From NCBI GenBank assembly GCA_003952965.2, contig CM025851.1, positions 8,163,647-8,227,646 of the forward strand: a stretch of DNA of 64,000 nucleotides, written 5' to 3'. Positions 47,533-59,029 of this stretch are shown one piece after another. Within the stretch, counting starts at the first letter, position 1. The number at the start of each line of letters is the position of its first letter. The notes beneath the pieces were generated by a model. It saw nothing but the letters and a program-made list of their open reading frames with translations. It was not told the origin of the DNA and did no database searches. The position numbers and the translations under genes were made by a program. The DNA comes from Morella rubra. Its lineage: Eukaryota; Streptophyta; Magnoliopsida; Fagales; Myricaceae.

Positions 47533-48229
47533 AGCAATACCTCATACCTTGAGGTGCAGCAACGTGCCAACACCTCTTTGGTTTGGAAAGACATATTGAT
47601 AACTAAATCAATCGTTGAAGAAGGCTCGTGCATTATCCCACGAAATGGCGAATCTGTTGACATCCATTTGGATCCACGGTTGCCTTCTCACTCTACCAAG
47701 AGACCTATATGGAGTAGGGAGGGTATGGAGAATCCAAATCTCAGGGTAGTGGCAGACTTGGTGGACCAGGAAAGGGGTTGCTGGAATTATGGATTAGTTT
47801 GTACTTCATTTGAGGAGCATTCCGCGAATTTGATCTTACAACAACCTGCTCCAAGACCAAAAGCCGAAGACCAGCTCATATGGCAAGCAGATTCTAGAGG
47901 GCAATTTACAATTAAGTCTGTTGTCGATATGACTCAATTGAGGAGATGCCCTGGCACCATGCAACAAGATGGTAGCCTATGGAAAAAGTTATTAAGAACC
48001 TGCTGAGAAGATTCCCCGATTGGCAGATCAGATGGATCCCCAGGAATGCTAACCGGATGGCTCACCATTTGGCAGAGTGGGCTGCTTTTTCTGGTGTGGA
48101 GGGTGCTGTCCCTTTAGATACTATCCGGTTTTTATAAAATTCTGTGATCTGTAATCGTGGACTCTTATTGCTCGTTTCACTTTGGTTTCAGCAAGGAAAC
48201 GTGATTTAGTTAGAAGGAAAAAAAAAACT

Positions 48230-48335
48230 AGTTGTATTTTACTCTTTCTTGAACATTACATGCAGAGGCGAAAAAAAAAACCATGACATGCGGAGGTGTA
48301 AGTACCGGCGGCAGATTTAACGCATTTACTCATTG
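48230..48335. repeat. Direct repeat flanking kinase copy 3 (with 51160-51260)
   Basis: CTAGTTGTATTTTACTCTTT and CATGACATGCGGAGGTGTAA, followed by GTACCGG, recur with small changes at 51165-51255. Host DNA resumes here after the transposon nest. Confidence 0.75.
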
Positions 48336-48570
48336 TCAGTGGCTTTTTATCATTCGGATTAAACTAGGAGAGCATTTACTCTGTCTAAAACAGAAACAAA
48401 ATCAAAGGGTCATGGTATTTCACTATGAAAACCTTAGCAAACTAGCTAGGGAAGCTTTCAATGAAAACATCATAAGTTCTAAAGCATTATGCATCAGAAC
48501 AAGACAAAGGATGTTTTTTTTTTATGCCTCCGAGTTTATTTCAAATATAAGTCCACCACAATCGCTCCTA

Positions 48571-51006
48571 TCATCTCGCTCTTGATAGCGAACAGCTGAC
48601 AGGTGCGCGACACTGTCGTAACAAACCATTCCTGAAGCTGAAGTACTCTCTTCGCTTCCAAATTTGTCCTCACTTGAGAGAGAACCCAACTTATTGGAGG
48701 TCGGAGGTTGAGGCACCGGACAATGACCTTCAAGCATTTGAACTACTCTGGTCATGGGCGGCCTCAAATACATGTCTTCTTGTATGCACCACAACGCAAC
48801 TTTTATAGCAGTGACAACCCTCTTATCGTTCTTATCACTTTCAAGCCTTAAATCGAGAACGTCTTTCAGCTTTTCTTCTTCCATCATCTTGAAGGCATAA
48901 GAAGGAAGATAGGATTTCTCTGAGGACTGCCTTGGATCGGAATTCTTCCTTCCTCCAATTATCTCAAGCAAGAGCATTCCGTAGCTGTATACATCACTCT
49001 TCTCTGATATGGCATGGTTAAAGATCCATTCTGGTGCAAGGTACCCCCTTGTACCCCTGAGCTGTGTACACACAAGGCTTTGCTCCCTGTCCATAAGCTT
49101 AGCCAAACCGAAATCTGAAAGTTTGGCAACATAATTATCATCAAGGAGAACATTTTCTGGTTTTATATCACAGTGGATAATCTTCACTTCGCACTCCTCG
49201 TGAAGATAAGCCAATCCTTTTGCTGTACCCACAGCAATGTTGAATCTTGTATCCCAATCGAGCATGGGACCATCTTCATTATCCTTGAAAATCAATCTGT
49301 CTAAAGATCCTTTAGCCATATACTCATAGACAAGAAGCCGATGAGGCCCCTCAGCACAGAAGCCTTTGAGTTGGACCAGATGAACATGGTGGATACTCCC
49401 AATAAGACCAACTTCAGCTCTAAACTCTTTCATTCCCTGCCCAATGCCTTCCAATTGTTTCACGGCCAATAGCGTGCCATCAGGGAACACGCCAAGGTAG
49501 ACTGAACCAAAACCTCCTTGGCCAAGTTTAATAGAGAAGTTGTCAGTAGCTTTGTGAAGATCACTATAACTGAAACGAACAGGCATTCCGCAAGACTGTC
49601 CAAAAGAGTGTCATCCTCTAAGGGTCTTGGAAAGTTTCCAGCAATATTTTCCTTTTGCGGTGGTGCGAGAATGCTACAAAAATAAGGCCAACAATTATGA
49701 GAAATGACACGACGACAACGATCTCAAGGACGACATGTGCCTTCGATTTACTTTCTTCTCTTGCTGGACTTGGCCCTCCATCTCCATTACTTAAGACCTT
49801 CACATAAGAAACGTAACCAGCAGAACCTGCTTCAGCCGTTCGCAAACTTCCTATCTGTTCAAACAGAAAGCAACTTCTGGAAATGTTATCAGAGAACAGT
49901 GCAAGGCAAGAGCAGTTTCCAAGGCAAGCTTTTTGGCAAGCCTGTAGATCAGATTGCAAATTGGGTGTAGAAAACCCAAGTGCGAAATAATCAAGATTCT
50001 CACCAACATATGAAAGGCCCACTGAGCTTGTTGGGCTATTACAGGTTGAGTTAAGCTCAGGGTTGCAATAGTTAGAGTTGAGAGAAGAAGGGCATCGGCA
50101 CTGGTTTCCCATAGAGCAAATATAATACGGGTCACAAGGCTCAGGAATGCTGCAGAAATCTTGTGGTATTACGACAGCCTCGGCAGTTACAAAGTCTCCC
50201 ATTTGAAGATTATAGAATGAGATTGAGCCATCCGAGCCTAAAACAGCAGCCCACAGGGGATTCGCTCAACATTGTCGGAGAATATAAACTGCCAAAGCAA
50301 GGCTCTCTTTTGATCATAGAAATTCCATGAGTTGGATTCCAAAGATGCGGAGTGAACCATGCCGCTGACATTATTCCTGGTTTTCCGACTGTCATCTGCT
50401 ATAGACCAGTAGATTTGTGGAGTTTCATATCCGGCATACAGGACCAAATTGCCTGACTTGATCTCAGATACTGAGACAAGTTATTGCGGTTGGGACCACT
50501 TTTTAGTTGCATTCCTTCCAAGAAATCCTGGCCGAGCAAAAGAGTATCGGTAGGATGGCTAAAACTCTGCCAGAGGATTCTTCCTCTTTCTCCGAACAAA
50601 ACCAGGTTTCCAGAATCCTGCAATTCCATGGCTGTAGCTCCTTCTCCTGCCGTGTTTGTAGACCAAACCAACCCATTCTGAGTTTCCAAGTAAACATTTC
50701 CATCTTTGTCAAACACAAAATGATCAGAAGTGGCAATCAATGAGCCTGCGTTCGCAGTCCAAACCACTGTGGGATTATTCAAGTAAATGATGCTTAGAGC
50801 AAACGCAGTGTACCCTGTTGAGGACGAAAGCCACAACCGAATACTGATTTGTTGGATACGAGGAATATACCGTTGTCCTCAACCCAATCCATCGGAGACA
50901 CTTTCAATCCTGGATGTATCAAACCAATGTTTTGATTGATGGCAACGCAGGTTTGTAACCCGAGTGTGAGACAGATACACAAGATTCTAAATTGGGACGA
51001 ATCCAT
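48571..51006 (-). pseudogene. SD2-5-type lectin receptor kinase, copy 3 (about seven one-base losses)
   Basis: It is very similar to copy 2 over its whole length, with start Met at 51006 (MDSSQFRILCICLTLGLQ). The lectin, EGF-like, PAN, membrane and kinase parts are all present. The frame changes around 50815, 50465, 50265, 49590-49635 and 48590. Compared with copies 1 and 2, each change is a loss of one base, mostly within a run of two or three identical bases. The kinase domain (49586 to ~48600) is open and complete with AVKQLEG, HCDIKPENVLL and DFGLAK. Homology to the shared upstream region stops at about 51078, so the usual promoter is missing. It may be a pseudogene or an intact gene with consensus errors. 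Confidence 0.88.
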
Positions 51007-51126
51007 AACTGGTGTAAGCACCAGTTCAATGAATCTGGCTATAAACCCCCAAAATCTCGCCAAGTTTCTATGCCACAATTGAACTAATTGCATTTTAGTG
51101 GCAGCACATCCCTGAACTAATTGCAT

Positions 51127-54100
51127 TTTACTGGCTTTTAAAAAAAAAAAAAAAAAAAAAAGGAACTATTTGTATTTTATTCTTTCTTGGACATTACTAA
51201 ATGCAGAGGTCAATAAAAAAAAGAAGAACATGACATGCGGAGGTGTAAGTACCGGCATACCGCGTACCGCAGATTTGACGGCGACGTATACATATTGGTC
51301 CCCACTAGAGAAGAGATTGTTTCTTGGTTCCGTGCAGAAGTCGGGTTTTCATGGACATGGGAGAGAGTAAATTTTCTTTTCTGACAGTAGATAGGAAAAA
51401 AACCTACCAAAACACGAGAAAACAAACAAAATCAAAGACTAAAATAAACTGATTATATTTGTCTCAAACTCCCATTTACGTGTAAAACTTCTCGTAACTC
51501 TTGAAATAAATCCCCTAAACTGAAGTAGCAGTTTTCATTAATTTTTAATTATCTTCAATAACATGTCAATCTTCTATAATAATGCTAGCCACAGCTCTTT
51601 CTTTAAATTTCTTTTGCCGTCTTCTTTGCTGTAGAATGAGTAGTGAAGGACCACTAGCTGAAGAATTGATATCCTTTTGGGAAACAACGGATCTAATCTG
51701 GCCATTAACTGGCATAGAGTACCTTAACTGGCTGCTGACCAAAAACTAACAGGATTCTAACGAGGAGCTGAAATATCACAAGGGCTTCATATCCGACAAA
51801 AGAGAACGGTGATAGGACACAGCAGACGGCGGCTACCGAGACCAAGAAGGGCTAACAGTGAAAGGAGGAAAAAAAACATCAACAGCCAAGCCAAAACAAA
51901 GCCCATCTAGGGCCAGTATAAATCCCACTCTCATTTTTGTTTTTTTGGTAGCTGCTAAAGAGACATCAATGCAATATGAAAGAATCAGTATTGGTCAAGG
52001 GTTCCAAAATTTATCAGTACTCGGACAAGTTTCTCATTATTTTTAAGGGTAAATCCAAAATTTATATATCCATGCAGTTTACCAGTTTATCTTATTAGTT
52101 TCTGGGTTTTAATTAAAATTTATTAAATTAATCATTGGTTTAAAATTCATCAAATTTAAAGGGTCTTAAGAGTACTAAAGACTTGATGGATTTTAAAGCC
52201 GGATGTCTCATTAGATAAACCAGTAAACCAACAGAACCAAAAGGGGATCATATTGGAACAACTGCTGAGTGTAGAAACTCCAAGTTGACCCTCCGCATTT
52301 GGTATATAATAGGAAACGTGCATCATAATGCGCGAATTTACTACTAATTCCTTGTATTCTCTCTCCCTTAGTTCCACGTTATTAAATCAAATACTTTTGA
52401 GCTGCGTCATCTTCTGTACCTGCCAGCTTCGAGAAACTGAACACATACATTGCAACTAGACCGAACAATTCCGTATCAGTTGGGGAGATTCCATGAATGT
52501 CCCTTTCAGGAGTCAAAGACGACTCTAAACTGAACATTTTTTAATTTATGTCAATGAAATTAGAGAGCTAATTTTATAATCTTTCTTAAAGTCAAACTTC
52601 AAACAAATGGGCTAGATATTTCACGCGAGGATCTCTAGTGTCCAAGCTCGCACGCTTTGCCCTACTGGTGTCCACATCTTCAGGTGCTCCGGTCAGCTAG
52701 TCAGGAGTCAACCGGCCGATGAGTGGGGGCCCGCGCACGAGTGTTTGTCTTTGTATCAACCCCGCTCAATCACCTGCCGCCTCACTCCGGCATCGAATTT
52801 TCTTTTCTGCTGGTTGTATCAACTTGTTGCACATTGTCCGTTTGCATCTGACTCCTCTCAATTAATGGTCTCAATAATGATTTTTGAATCGCCTTCAAAC
52901 AATCAGCACCTCTTCCAGAACCTTCTGACATCTCCTAGAATAGATTGATTTTGGTTATGTTGTAATTTAGGCAGTATAACGGATTGCCCCTGTATTGTAT
53001 CTCCAATTGTCATGCATATTTTGTGCTTGAGAATATGCTGGAGAATGTAGAAAAGTTTATTAGAATCTAAGTGTATATATTTAGGTATTGTATATGTTTC
53101 TTTTGAATTAATGAGAACAAAAATATTCTCCACCAATATCTATCACTTCCTAGGGTGTGACATGTTGGAAGTGGAACTTAACATTCCATCATCCAGTCTG
53201 CTAACTAGCGGATTGTCAAAATAGATTCCACTTCCGCTTTGGGATATTGTCGAACTCAGCGAAATCGGACATCGGAATTCTGATATTGTTTTGGAGCACA
53301 TTTTTTTTGCCCATTTAGGCCTTACTTAACGAAAATAGAGATGATATTTGGCTCATTTCGTGAGTTTTTGTTATGCAATCATTAATCCAGATTCAGTGAT
53401 TCACAACAAAATAACAAATTACAGATTCTGCAAATTACAACAAAAACAACATATTCAAACAAATTTACATGCCAGCATCAAATCAGATTCACAACAATTA
53501 CATATTCAAATCAAAATCTAGATTCACAAGTTAAGATTCAAAACAACAGATCCTAACATGCAATTACAGATTCAAAACAACAATCAAAAAATTCACAATA
53601 AATTGCTCATTGCAGAGTTCAAGTAGAATAAATTGCTCAACAGTCAACATATTCACAAACAAAAAATGGTTAGCAAGAAATTTGCACAAATAAAATAAAA
53701 AATTGCTAAGGCATATGAATGGAAATAAGAAATCAAAGTACATGGCGGTGATTGATCGGCAAGAGGCTGCGACTTCAGGCTCCAAACTCTAGAGGTTGCG
53801 ACTGCAAAATGACTGAGCTTTAGAAAGAGAGAGAGAGTCTAAGAGTCGAGAGAAGGAGAGGGAGAGAACAACACTGAGAGAGATGTAAATGGCGGGGAGA
53901 AGTTCTCAAGGAGTCAAGGCTGTTGAGCAATGAGAGAGAGGTAAGAGTGAGTCTGTCGAAAGAAAAGGGAGAAGGAAGGTCGAAGGGGGCGGTGATTTGA
54001 AATTTCGAGGGTTTTTGAAACCTTGGCCAAGGGTTTATTTTGGTAATAAAATAAATGAAACGACGTCTTTTTGATAAATAGGAAAATAAAAAAAAATATA

Positions 54101-54604
54101 CGAAACCGATTTTTCGCTAAACCGGCGAAATTTTCTGCTTTCGATTCCGCATCCAAAAAACCTCCAAATGGAGCTCCGATCCGATTGCGATTCCTAGTAG
54201 CCACGGACGTGATCTTGCCATACACGAAGGTAGAAGTCCGTCGGTAGCCGGACCAGATGAACAGGCATATCACCTCATATCCGACTCCTCTCGATTAATG
54301 GTTTCAATAAAGATTTTTAAATGGCCTTCAAACAACATATTATTCTTTGCTAAAAAGGATTCCTCCTGGGCTGCCAATAAAGCAGCCCACGCCTTGCCCT
54401 TGAGAGGGCCGCTACGAGGAAACCTCACAAGCAATCAGAAACCAGCTGAGTAAATATTGAGATCTAATGGAAATGAATGTGTATTTACCAAAAATAAAAA
54501 GACAAGCATTGCTATGAAAGGTGCCGTGACGAAACTTCAAAATTTGACGACTCACATCGTTACATACGTTAAAATGAGAGCTTCTGCCACAAGATTTGGG
54601 TATA
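51127..54604. other. Spacer between kinase copies 3 and 4
   Basis: It starts with a two-copy ACTAATTGCATTTTA motif (51082-51134) and the direct repeat shared with 48230. The phrase CTCCTCTC(A/G)ATTAATGGT and following ~55 bases occur at 52850-52915 and again at 54285-54345. No coding region is supported; frames at 52745, 53564 and 53914 lack domains. Confidence 0.5.
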
Positions 54605-57019
54605 TCACCTTGGCCCTGATAAGCAAACATCTGACAAGGCTACATCACTGAAGTAATCGTGGCCCTCCTGACTGCTCCATTTAGAGAAAACTGACAGAGA
54701 ACCCGACTGAGAGGAGGTTGGCAGCGGAGGCACGACGCAAAAACCTTCAAGCATTTGGACCACTTTAGTCATTGGTGGCCTTAAATGCATATCGTCTTGT
54801 ATACACCACAACGCAACTTCGACAGCAGTGACAACCCTTCCATCATTTTCATCAATCGCTAGATCTCTGTCAAAGATATCTTTCAGTTTTCCTTCTTCGA
54901 ACATCTTGTAAGCATAAGAAGGAAAATGTGCTTTCTCTGAATTATCCCCTGAATCGTAATTCTTCCTTCCTCCTATAATCTCAAGCAAGACCATGCCATA
55001 GCTGTAGACATCACTCTTCTCCGATATGGCAAAGTTGGTAATCCATTCTGGTGCGAGGTAGCCTCTTGTACCCCTTAGCGTTGTATACACCATGCTCTCT
55101 TCTCGGTCCATTAGCTTAGCCATACCGAAGTCTGAAACTTTTGCAACAAAATTATCATCAAGAAGAACATTTTCAGGTTTAATATCACAGTGGAGAATCT
55201 TCACCTCACAGTCGTCGTGTAGATAAGCCAAACCCTTTGCAGTGCCCAAAGCAATAGTAAATCTAGTATCCCAATCCAACAAGTGACCGTATTCCTTGTT
55301 GAAAATCCATTTATCCAATGACCCGTTACCCAGGTACTCATAGACAAGAAGCCGATGAGTCCCTTCGGCACAGAACCCTTTGAGCTTGACCAGATGCAGA
55401 TGATGGATACTCCCAATGGTTGTAACTTCAGCTTTAAACTCTTTTGTCCCCTGCCCAGTACTCCTCTCCAACTTTTTCACAGCCACTTGTGTACCATCTG
55501 TGAGCACACCCACGTAGACGGAGCCAAACCCTCCTTGGCCAACCTTTGAAGAGAAGTTTTTGGTTGCTCTACAAAGGTCACCATAACTGAAACGAAGAGG
55601 CATCCCTGGAAGGCTTTCCAAGAAATTATCCTCTTCCGAATCATCCAAAGAATGTTGTCGGAGTATCTTCGTTTTCCGGTGGCACCAATAGCCTGTATAA
55701 AGTAGACTAAGGACAACCATCAGAGATGCAAAAGCTGTGACCATGAACAAAACAATCCGCTTCCTTTCATTGCCGATTCCAGTACTTGGCGCACCTGAAA
55801 CCTTCATGTACGCAATATAACCAGTGGAGCTCACATTGGACCGCCCAAAACTTCCTACCTGGTCAAACAGAAAGCAATTCCCAGATCTGCTTTCAAAGAA
55901 CAGCACAAGGCAAGAACAATTTCCAAGACATGCTTCTTTACAAGCGTCTAGATTTGATTTCAATGGGGGCGTAACATACTTCAGTGCAAAATAACTAAGC
56001 TCTTCCCCTAAGCTTAGAAGCTTTACTGAACTGTCGGAGCTGTTACAGGTGGAACTACTCTGAGGCTTGCAATCAGAGTGAGAGCTGAGAAGTGAAGGGC
56101 ATTCGCATCTGTTGTCAGAATAGCACACATAGTATGGGTCACAAGGCTCAGGAGTGCTACAGGAACTTTGAGGTATTTTGAGTGCCTCAGGAGTTATCGA
56201 CTTCCCCTTGTGGAGATTATAAAATGAGACTACCCCGTCCGAGCCTAAAACAGCAGCCCACAAGGCATTCCATCCAGGATTCTTGGAAAAGACAATTTGC
56301 CAGAGCAAGGTTTTATTTTGATCATAGAAATTCCAGGAATTGGCCACTAGAGTCGCAGAGTGAACATTGCCACTGACTTCGTAATTGGATTTCCGGCTGT
56401 CATTTGTTATGGACCAGTAAAGTTGTGGAATTTCAAACCCTGCCGACAACACCAAATCACCCGACTTAAATTCAAGATAGTGAGACAAGTTATTGCGGTT
56501 AGGAACACTTTTGAGCTGCATTCCTTCCAAGAACTTCTGACCAAGCAAAAGGGTATCAGTAGGATGGCTAAAACTCTGCCATTGAATTCTTCCACCATCT
56601 CCAAGCAATACCAAGTTACCCATATTCCGCAGTTCCATGGCTGTAACTGTTTCTCCGCTAGTGTTTGTGGACCAAACAAGCCCATCCCCACGTTCCAGGT
56701 AGACGTTCCCATCTTTCCCAAACACAAATTTATCAGTATTTTGAATCGACAACTCCCTATTTGCAGTCCAAACCACTTTGGAAGTGCGCATGTGAATGAT
56801 AACTAGTTGAAATGATGTAGCAATATCCGAACTAGTATAGAAGCCCAAACCGAATTCTGCGTTGTTTGATAGCAGAAATATACCATTGTTATCAATATAT
56901 ACCATCTGAGACGTTTGGAAGCCAGGATATATCTGGGCAAAATATTGGGTGCTAGCAATGCGGGTCTCAAACAAAAGGAAGAGACAAAGAAACAAGGTTC
57001 TGAATCGAAACCAATCCAT
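54605..57019 (-). CDS. SD2-5: G-type lectin S-receptor-like Ser/Thr kinase SD2-5, copy 4 (intact)
   Basis: An intronless frame of 804 residues starting MDWFRFRTLFLCLFLLFETR, a signal peptide. The bulb-lectin domain (NNGIFLLSNN, VVWTANREL, DSGN-like MGNLVLLGDGG, HPTDTLLLG) runs to ~165. EGF-like cysteines lie at ~285-315 (CDPYYVCYSDNRCECPS), the PAN domain at ~335-395, the membrane helix at ~420-445 and the kinase at ~490-760. Kinase motifs are GQGGFGSVYVG, VAVKKLE, HCDIKPENVLL and DFGMAK. It again has the non-RD HCD loop. It is more diverged than copies 1-3, for example DFGMAK and VAVKK. It ends VALSDVCLSGPR, a tail shared with copy 5 but unlike the LSRAR ending of copy 1. A plasma-membrane receptor is expected; the ligand is unknown. 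Confidence 0.95.
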   Translation of the reverse strand: MDWFRFRTLFLCLFLLFETRIASTQYFAQIYPGFQTSQMVYIDNNGIFLLSNNAEFGLGFYTSSDIATSFQLVIIHMRTSKVVWTANRELSIQNTDKFVFGKDGNVYLERGDGLVWSTNTSGETVTAMELRNMGNLVLLGDGGRIQWQSFSHPTDTLLLGQKFLEGMQLKSVPNRNNLSHYLEFKSGDLVLSAGFEIPQLYWSITNDSRKSNYEVSGNVHSATLVANSWNFYDQNKTLLWQIVFSKNPGWNALWAAVLGSDGVVSFYNLHKGKSITPEALKIPQSSCSTPEPCDPYYVCYSDNRCECPSLLSSHSDCKPQSSSTCNSSDSSVKLLSLGEELSYFALKYVTPPLKSNLDACKEACLGNCSCLVLFFESRSGNCFLFDQVGSFGRSNVSSTGYIAYMKVSGAPSTGIGNERKRIVLFMVTAFASLMVVLSLLYTGYWCHRKTKILRQHSLDDSEEDNFLESLPGMPLRFSYGDLCRATKNFSSKVGQGGFGSVYVGVLTDGTQVAVKKLERSTGQGTKEFKAEVTTIGSIHHLHLVKLKGFCAEGTHRLLVYEYLGNGSLDKWIFNKEYGHLLDWDTRFTIALGTAKGLAYLHDDCEVKILHCDIKPENVLLDDNFVAKVSDFGMAKLMDREESMVYTTLRGTRGYLAPEWITNFAISEKSDVYSYGMVLLEIIGGRKNYDSGDNSEKAHFPSYAYKMFEEGKLKDIFDRDLAIDENDGRVVTAVEVALWCIQDDMHLRPPMTKVVQMLEGFCVVPPLPTSSQSGSLSVFSKWSSQEGHDYFSDVALSDVCLSGPR

Positions 57020-58900
57020 AGGTCCTGTAACTGAACCAACTGATTGAGCTTGGTTGAATTCATGAACAGAATGTTACCATATGGTACCTGCCAAAAGTTT
57101 CAGGCGTTTGGGCAAATTTGGCTGAAGAAAGACCATATATTGAATTTGGCTGTATAGGCTTCAACATATGTTAGATGGATCAAGAGACACATGCTAGGCT
57201 AGATGTCCAAAACTTAAGTTTAATAGAATACCTGCCGAAAGAAAGGGCCTCTGTGTCTAAATGCAAAACACTCTAATTACAAGTTCCACGTCTGGTATTT
57301 CAAAGTGAAGCAACAGTTTAGAGAGAAAATTCTGATATCTCCCGCTCTTTCTTATTTGCTTGATGCAAAGCAAAAAGAGGAAAAAAAACAACTAGAAATG
57401 AGACAAACAAAAAAAATCCTTGGCAATTGTTAATGAAAAATGCATTAACAGTAGGAAAAATCAGAACCCCTTTGAAGACAACACAAGAGCTTTTCATGGC
57501 CATCAATGCGGGCAAAAGGAGAAGATCATGACCAGGCCGAAAAGGAGTAAAAGACACAACCAACCTCATTCCTTGATTCAGTTATAGAAACAAATGGACC
57601 CGCAAGAATGGGTTCTGGGCTTTTTCATCATTTTCTGGACTGCGGAAGAAATAACAGGAATTCATAACTTTCCCTCTATCTCTAGTTATGTGCAGGCTAG
57701 AGAAAGAGGCAGCAATATGCCTTGAGGCTTGAGCTGTTCATGGGAAGGCAACACTGAAGATGCTGCCAGACTGAGCAAAGTCAGGTGCTTTTCTCGTCTT
57801 TGGTTCGTCTTAAATTGTGGAAGTACTTGTATGGGGTGATTTTTGCATTAGCGTCCCCGGCGTTTCGGTCAATTATCATAAGCATTTTTGGATTGTTATT
57901 AGTACTTTCCTAAGAGGGTTATTATTATTATTATTTTTTCTATGTCAAAAAAATGACAGAAGGAAGTTCGGGAAATCCGTGGATCCAGATTTTGCACCTC
58001 GCCGAGTCCGAAGGTAGACCCTAAACCAGATGGAGAGCTTATCAAATATTAGAGTGGAGATCGCAATTGGGAATCCAGACTTTTGATTTTGTTCGTATTT
58101 GACTTATTATTTCCTCTTCTCGAGAGTCTCACCAACCATACCTATATATCTTTATTCGTTTCGTCTTTTTCGAAACAAGTTTAAGAATAAAAATCACTTT
58201 TAACTCTTCTAACTCTTAAAACAGTCTTAAACATGGATTTTTACTATAAAAAATTAAATCCTAAAACTATCAAATCACGTCTCTAAATTGATTGATTTTA
58301 AAAATTGAGAACTCAAAATGTTAAATGAGATACTTGAAACTTCTGTTTAAAATTGTTTTGATAGTTTATACAGGTAAAATGACTTTTCCCCAACTCCTAG
58401 TTAAATTATCTTATTTTCAACAATCTTTAGCTTTTTGCTTCTCTAAGATCAAATGAAAAAAAAAATAGAGAAAGTTTTCTTCTTCCTCCATGTAAAATCT
58501 CCGAACTTGATTGTTATTGCCCGGGCGGAATGTAGACTCTGTATGGGGAATGTTTGATCGTCCTTTACCGGCTTGATTTAGCTTATTCTATATTTTGCAT
58601 GGTCTTTTATAATCGACAATATTTATTATTACCCAAACAGTACCATCATGTAAGTTTATGATATTGACAAAATCAACCATTTTCCAAAATGCGTGGAAGA
58701 GTTCGCTGTCAGATCAGTACCCTTTTGAGTTTTGACGGTTAGAGGTATGCTTGAAGGACTGTTGACCTTGTGTAACAGGGTAGCCCTAGATATAACACCC
58801 TCAATGTGCCCTCCAGTCATGCAAAACAAGAATAAAAAGAAACAAAAGAACGAAGAAAAGAATGGCTTGTTAACAAGAAAAGAATGGCTTATCATATCTC
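57020..58900. other. Upstream region of kinase copy 4 and spacer
   Basis: 57020-57700 resembles the upstream regions of copies 1 and 2 (a shared phrase near CATGGCCATCAATG) and probably holds the promoter. A TTA microsatellite is at 57920-57937. No gene is seen. Confidence 0.5.
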
Positions 58901-58959
58901 ATATACGATTCTTTTAAAAGCACTAACCGGCAGGAGGGAGGCCTTTCTTTGAGCAATGT

Positions 58960-59026
58960 GACCGTACTAGTTCTACAGGATTTGAATCCACGCATATCTT
59001 TGCATACCATTTGCTCAGCCACTAGG
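58960..59026 (-). repeat. Possible tRNA-derived SINE head
   Basis: On the minus strand an A-box-like TAGTGGCTGAGCAAATGG is followed about 20 bases later by a B-box-like GGATTCAAATCC. That order and spacing are those of a pol III tRNA-type promoter. No cloverleaf closes properly, so a SINE remnant is more likely than a tRNA gene. Confidence 0.3.
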
Positions 59027-59029
59027 AGA

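Larger units (their letters stand above)
26852..48229 (+). mobile_element. L1-type LINE, base of the transposon nest, split by five insertions
   Basis: LINE sequence totals about 4 kb in the segments 26852-27519, 27831-28181, 36788-38585, 43375-43678, 46625-46882 and 47541-48229. Parts in order: a putative ORF1 or ORF1-end region (27.0-27.3 kb, with an acidic run), an APE endonuclease (PDCLCLAETK at ~27.95 kb, then WLVLGDFNS at ~36.86 kb), reverse transcriptase (37.6-38.6 kb with FRPISLCN, KLDMEKAYDRLEW and FADDLLIF; continues NPSKSAVYC at 43.41 kb), the FFWWG-like and zinc-binding regions (46.65-48.0 kb), and an RNase H end (WIPRNANRMAHHLAEWA) at 48.05 kb. It closes with a short A-rich tail near 48220. 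Stops and frame changes are scattered throughout and a gap precedes the RNase H end, so it is dead. Confidence 0.88.

Noticed and set aside
53564-54273. Minus-strand open frames in the spacer between kinase copies 3 and 4
   Set aside because: Low-complexity sequence without domains or splice structure.
58960-59026. A functional tRNA gene on the minus strand
   Set aside because: A-box and B-box-like motifs are present but stems do not pair into a cloverleaf and no anticodon arm is clear; a SINE remnant is kept at low confidence.
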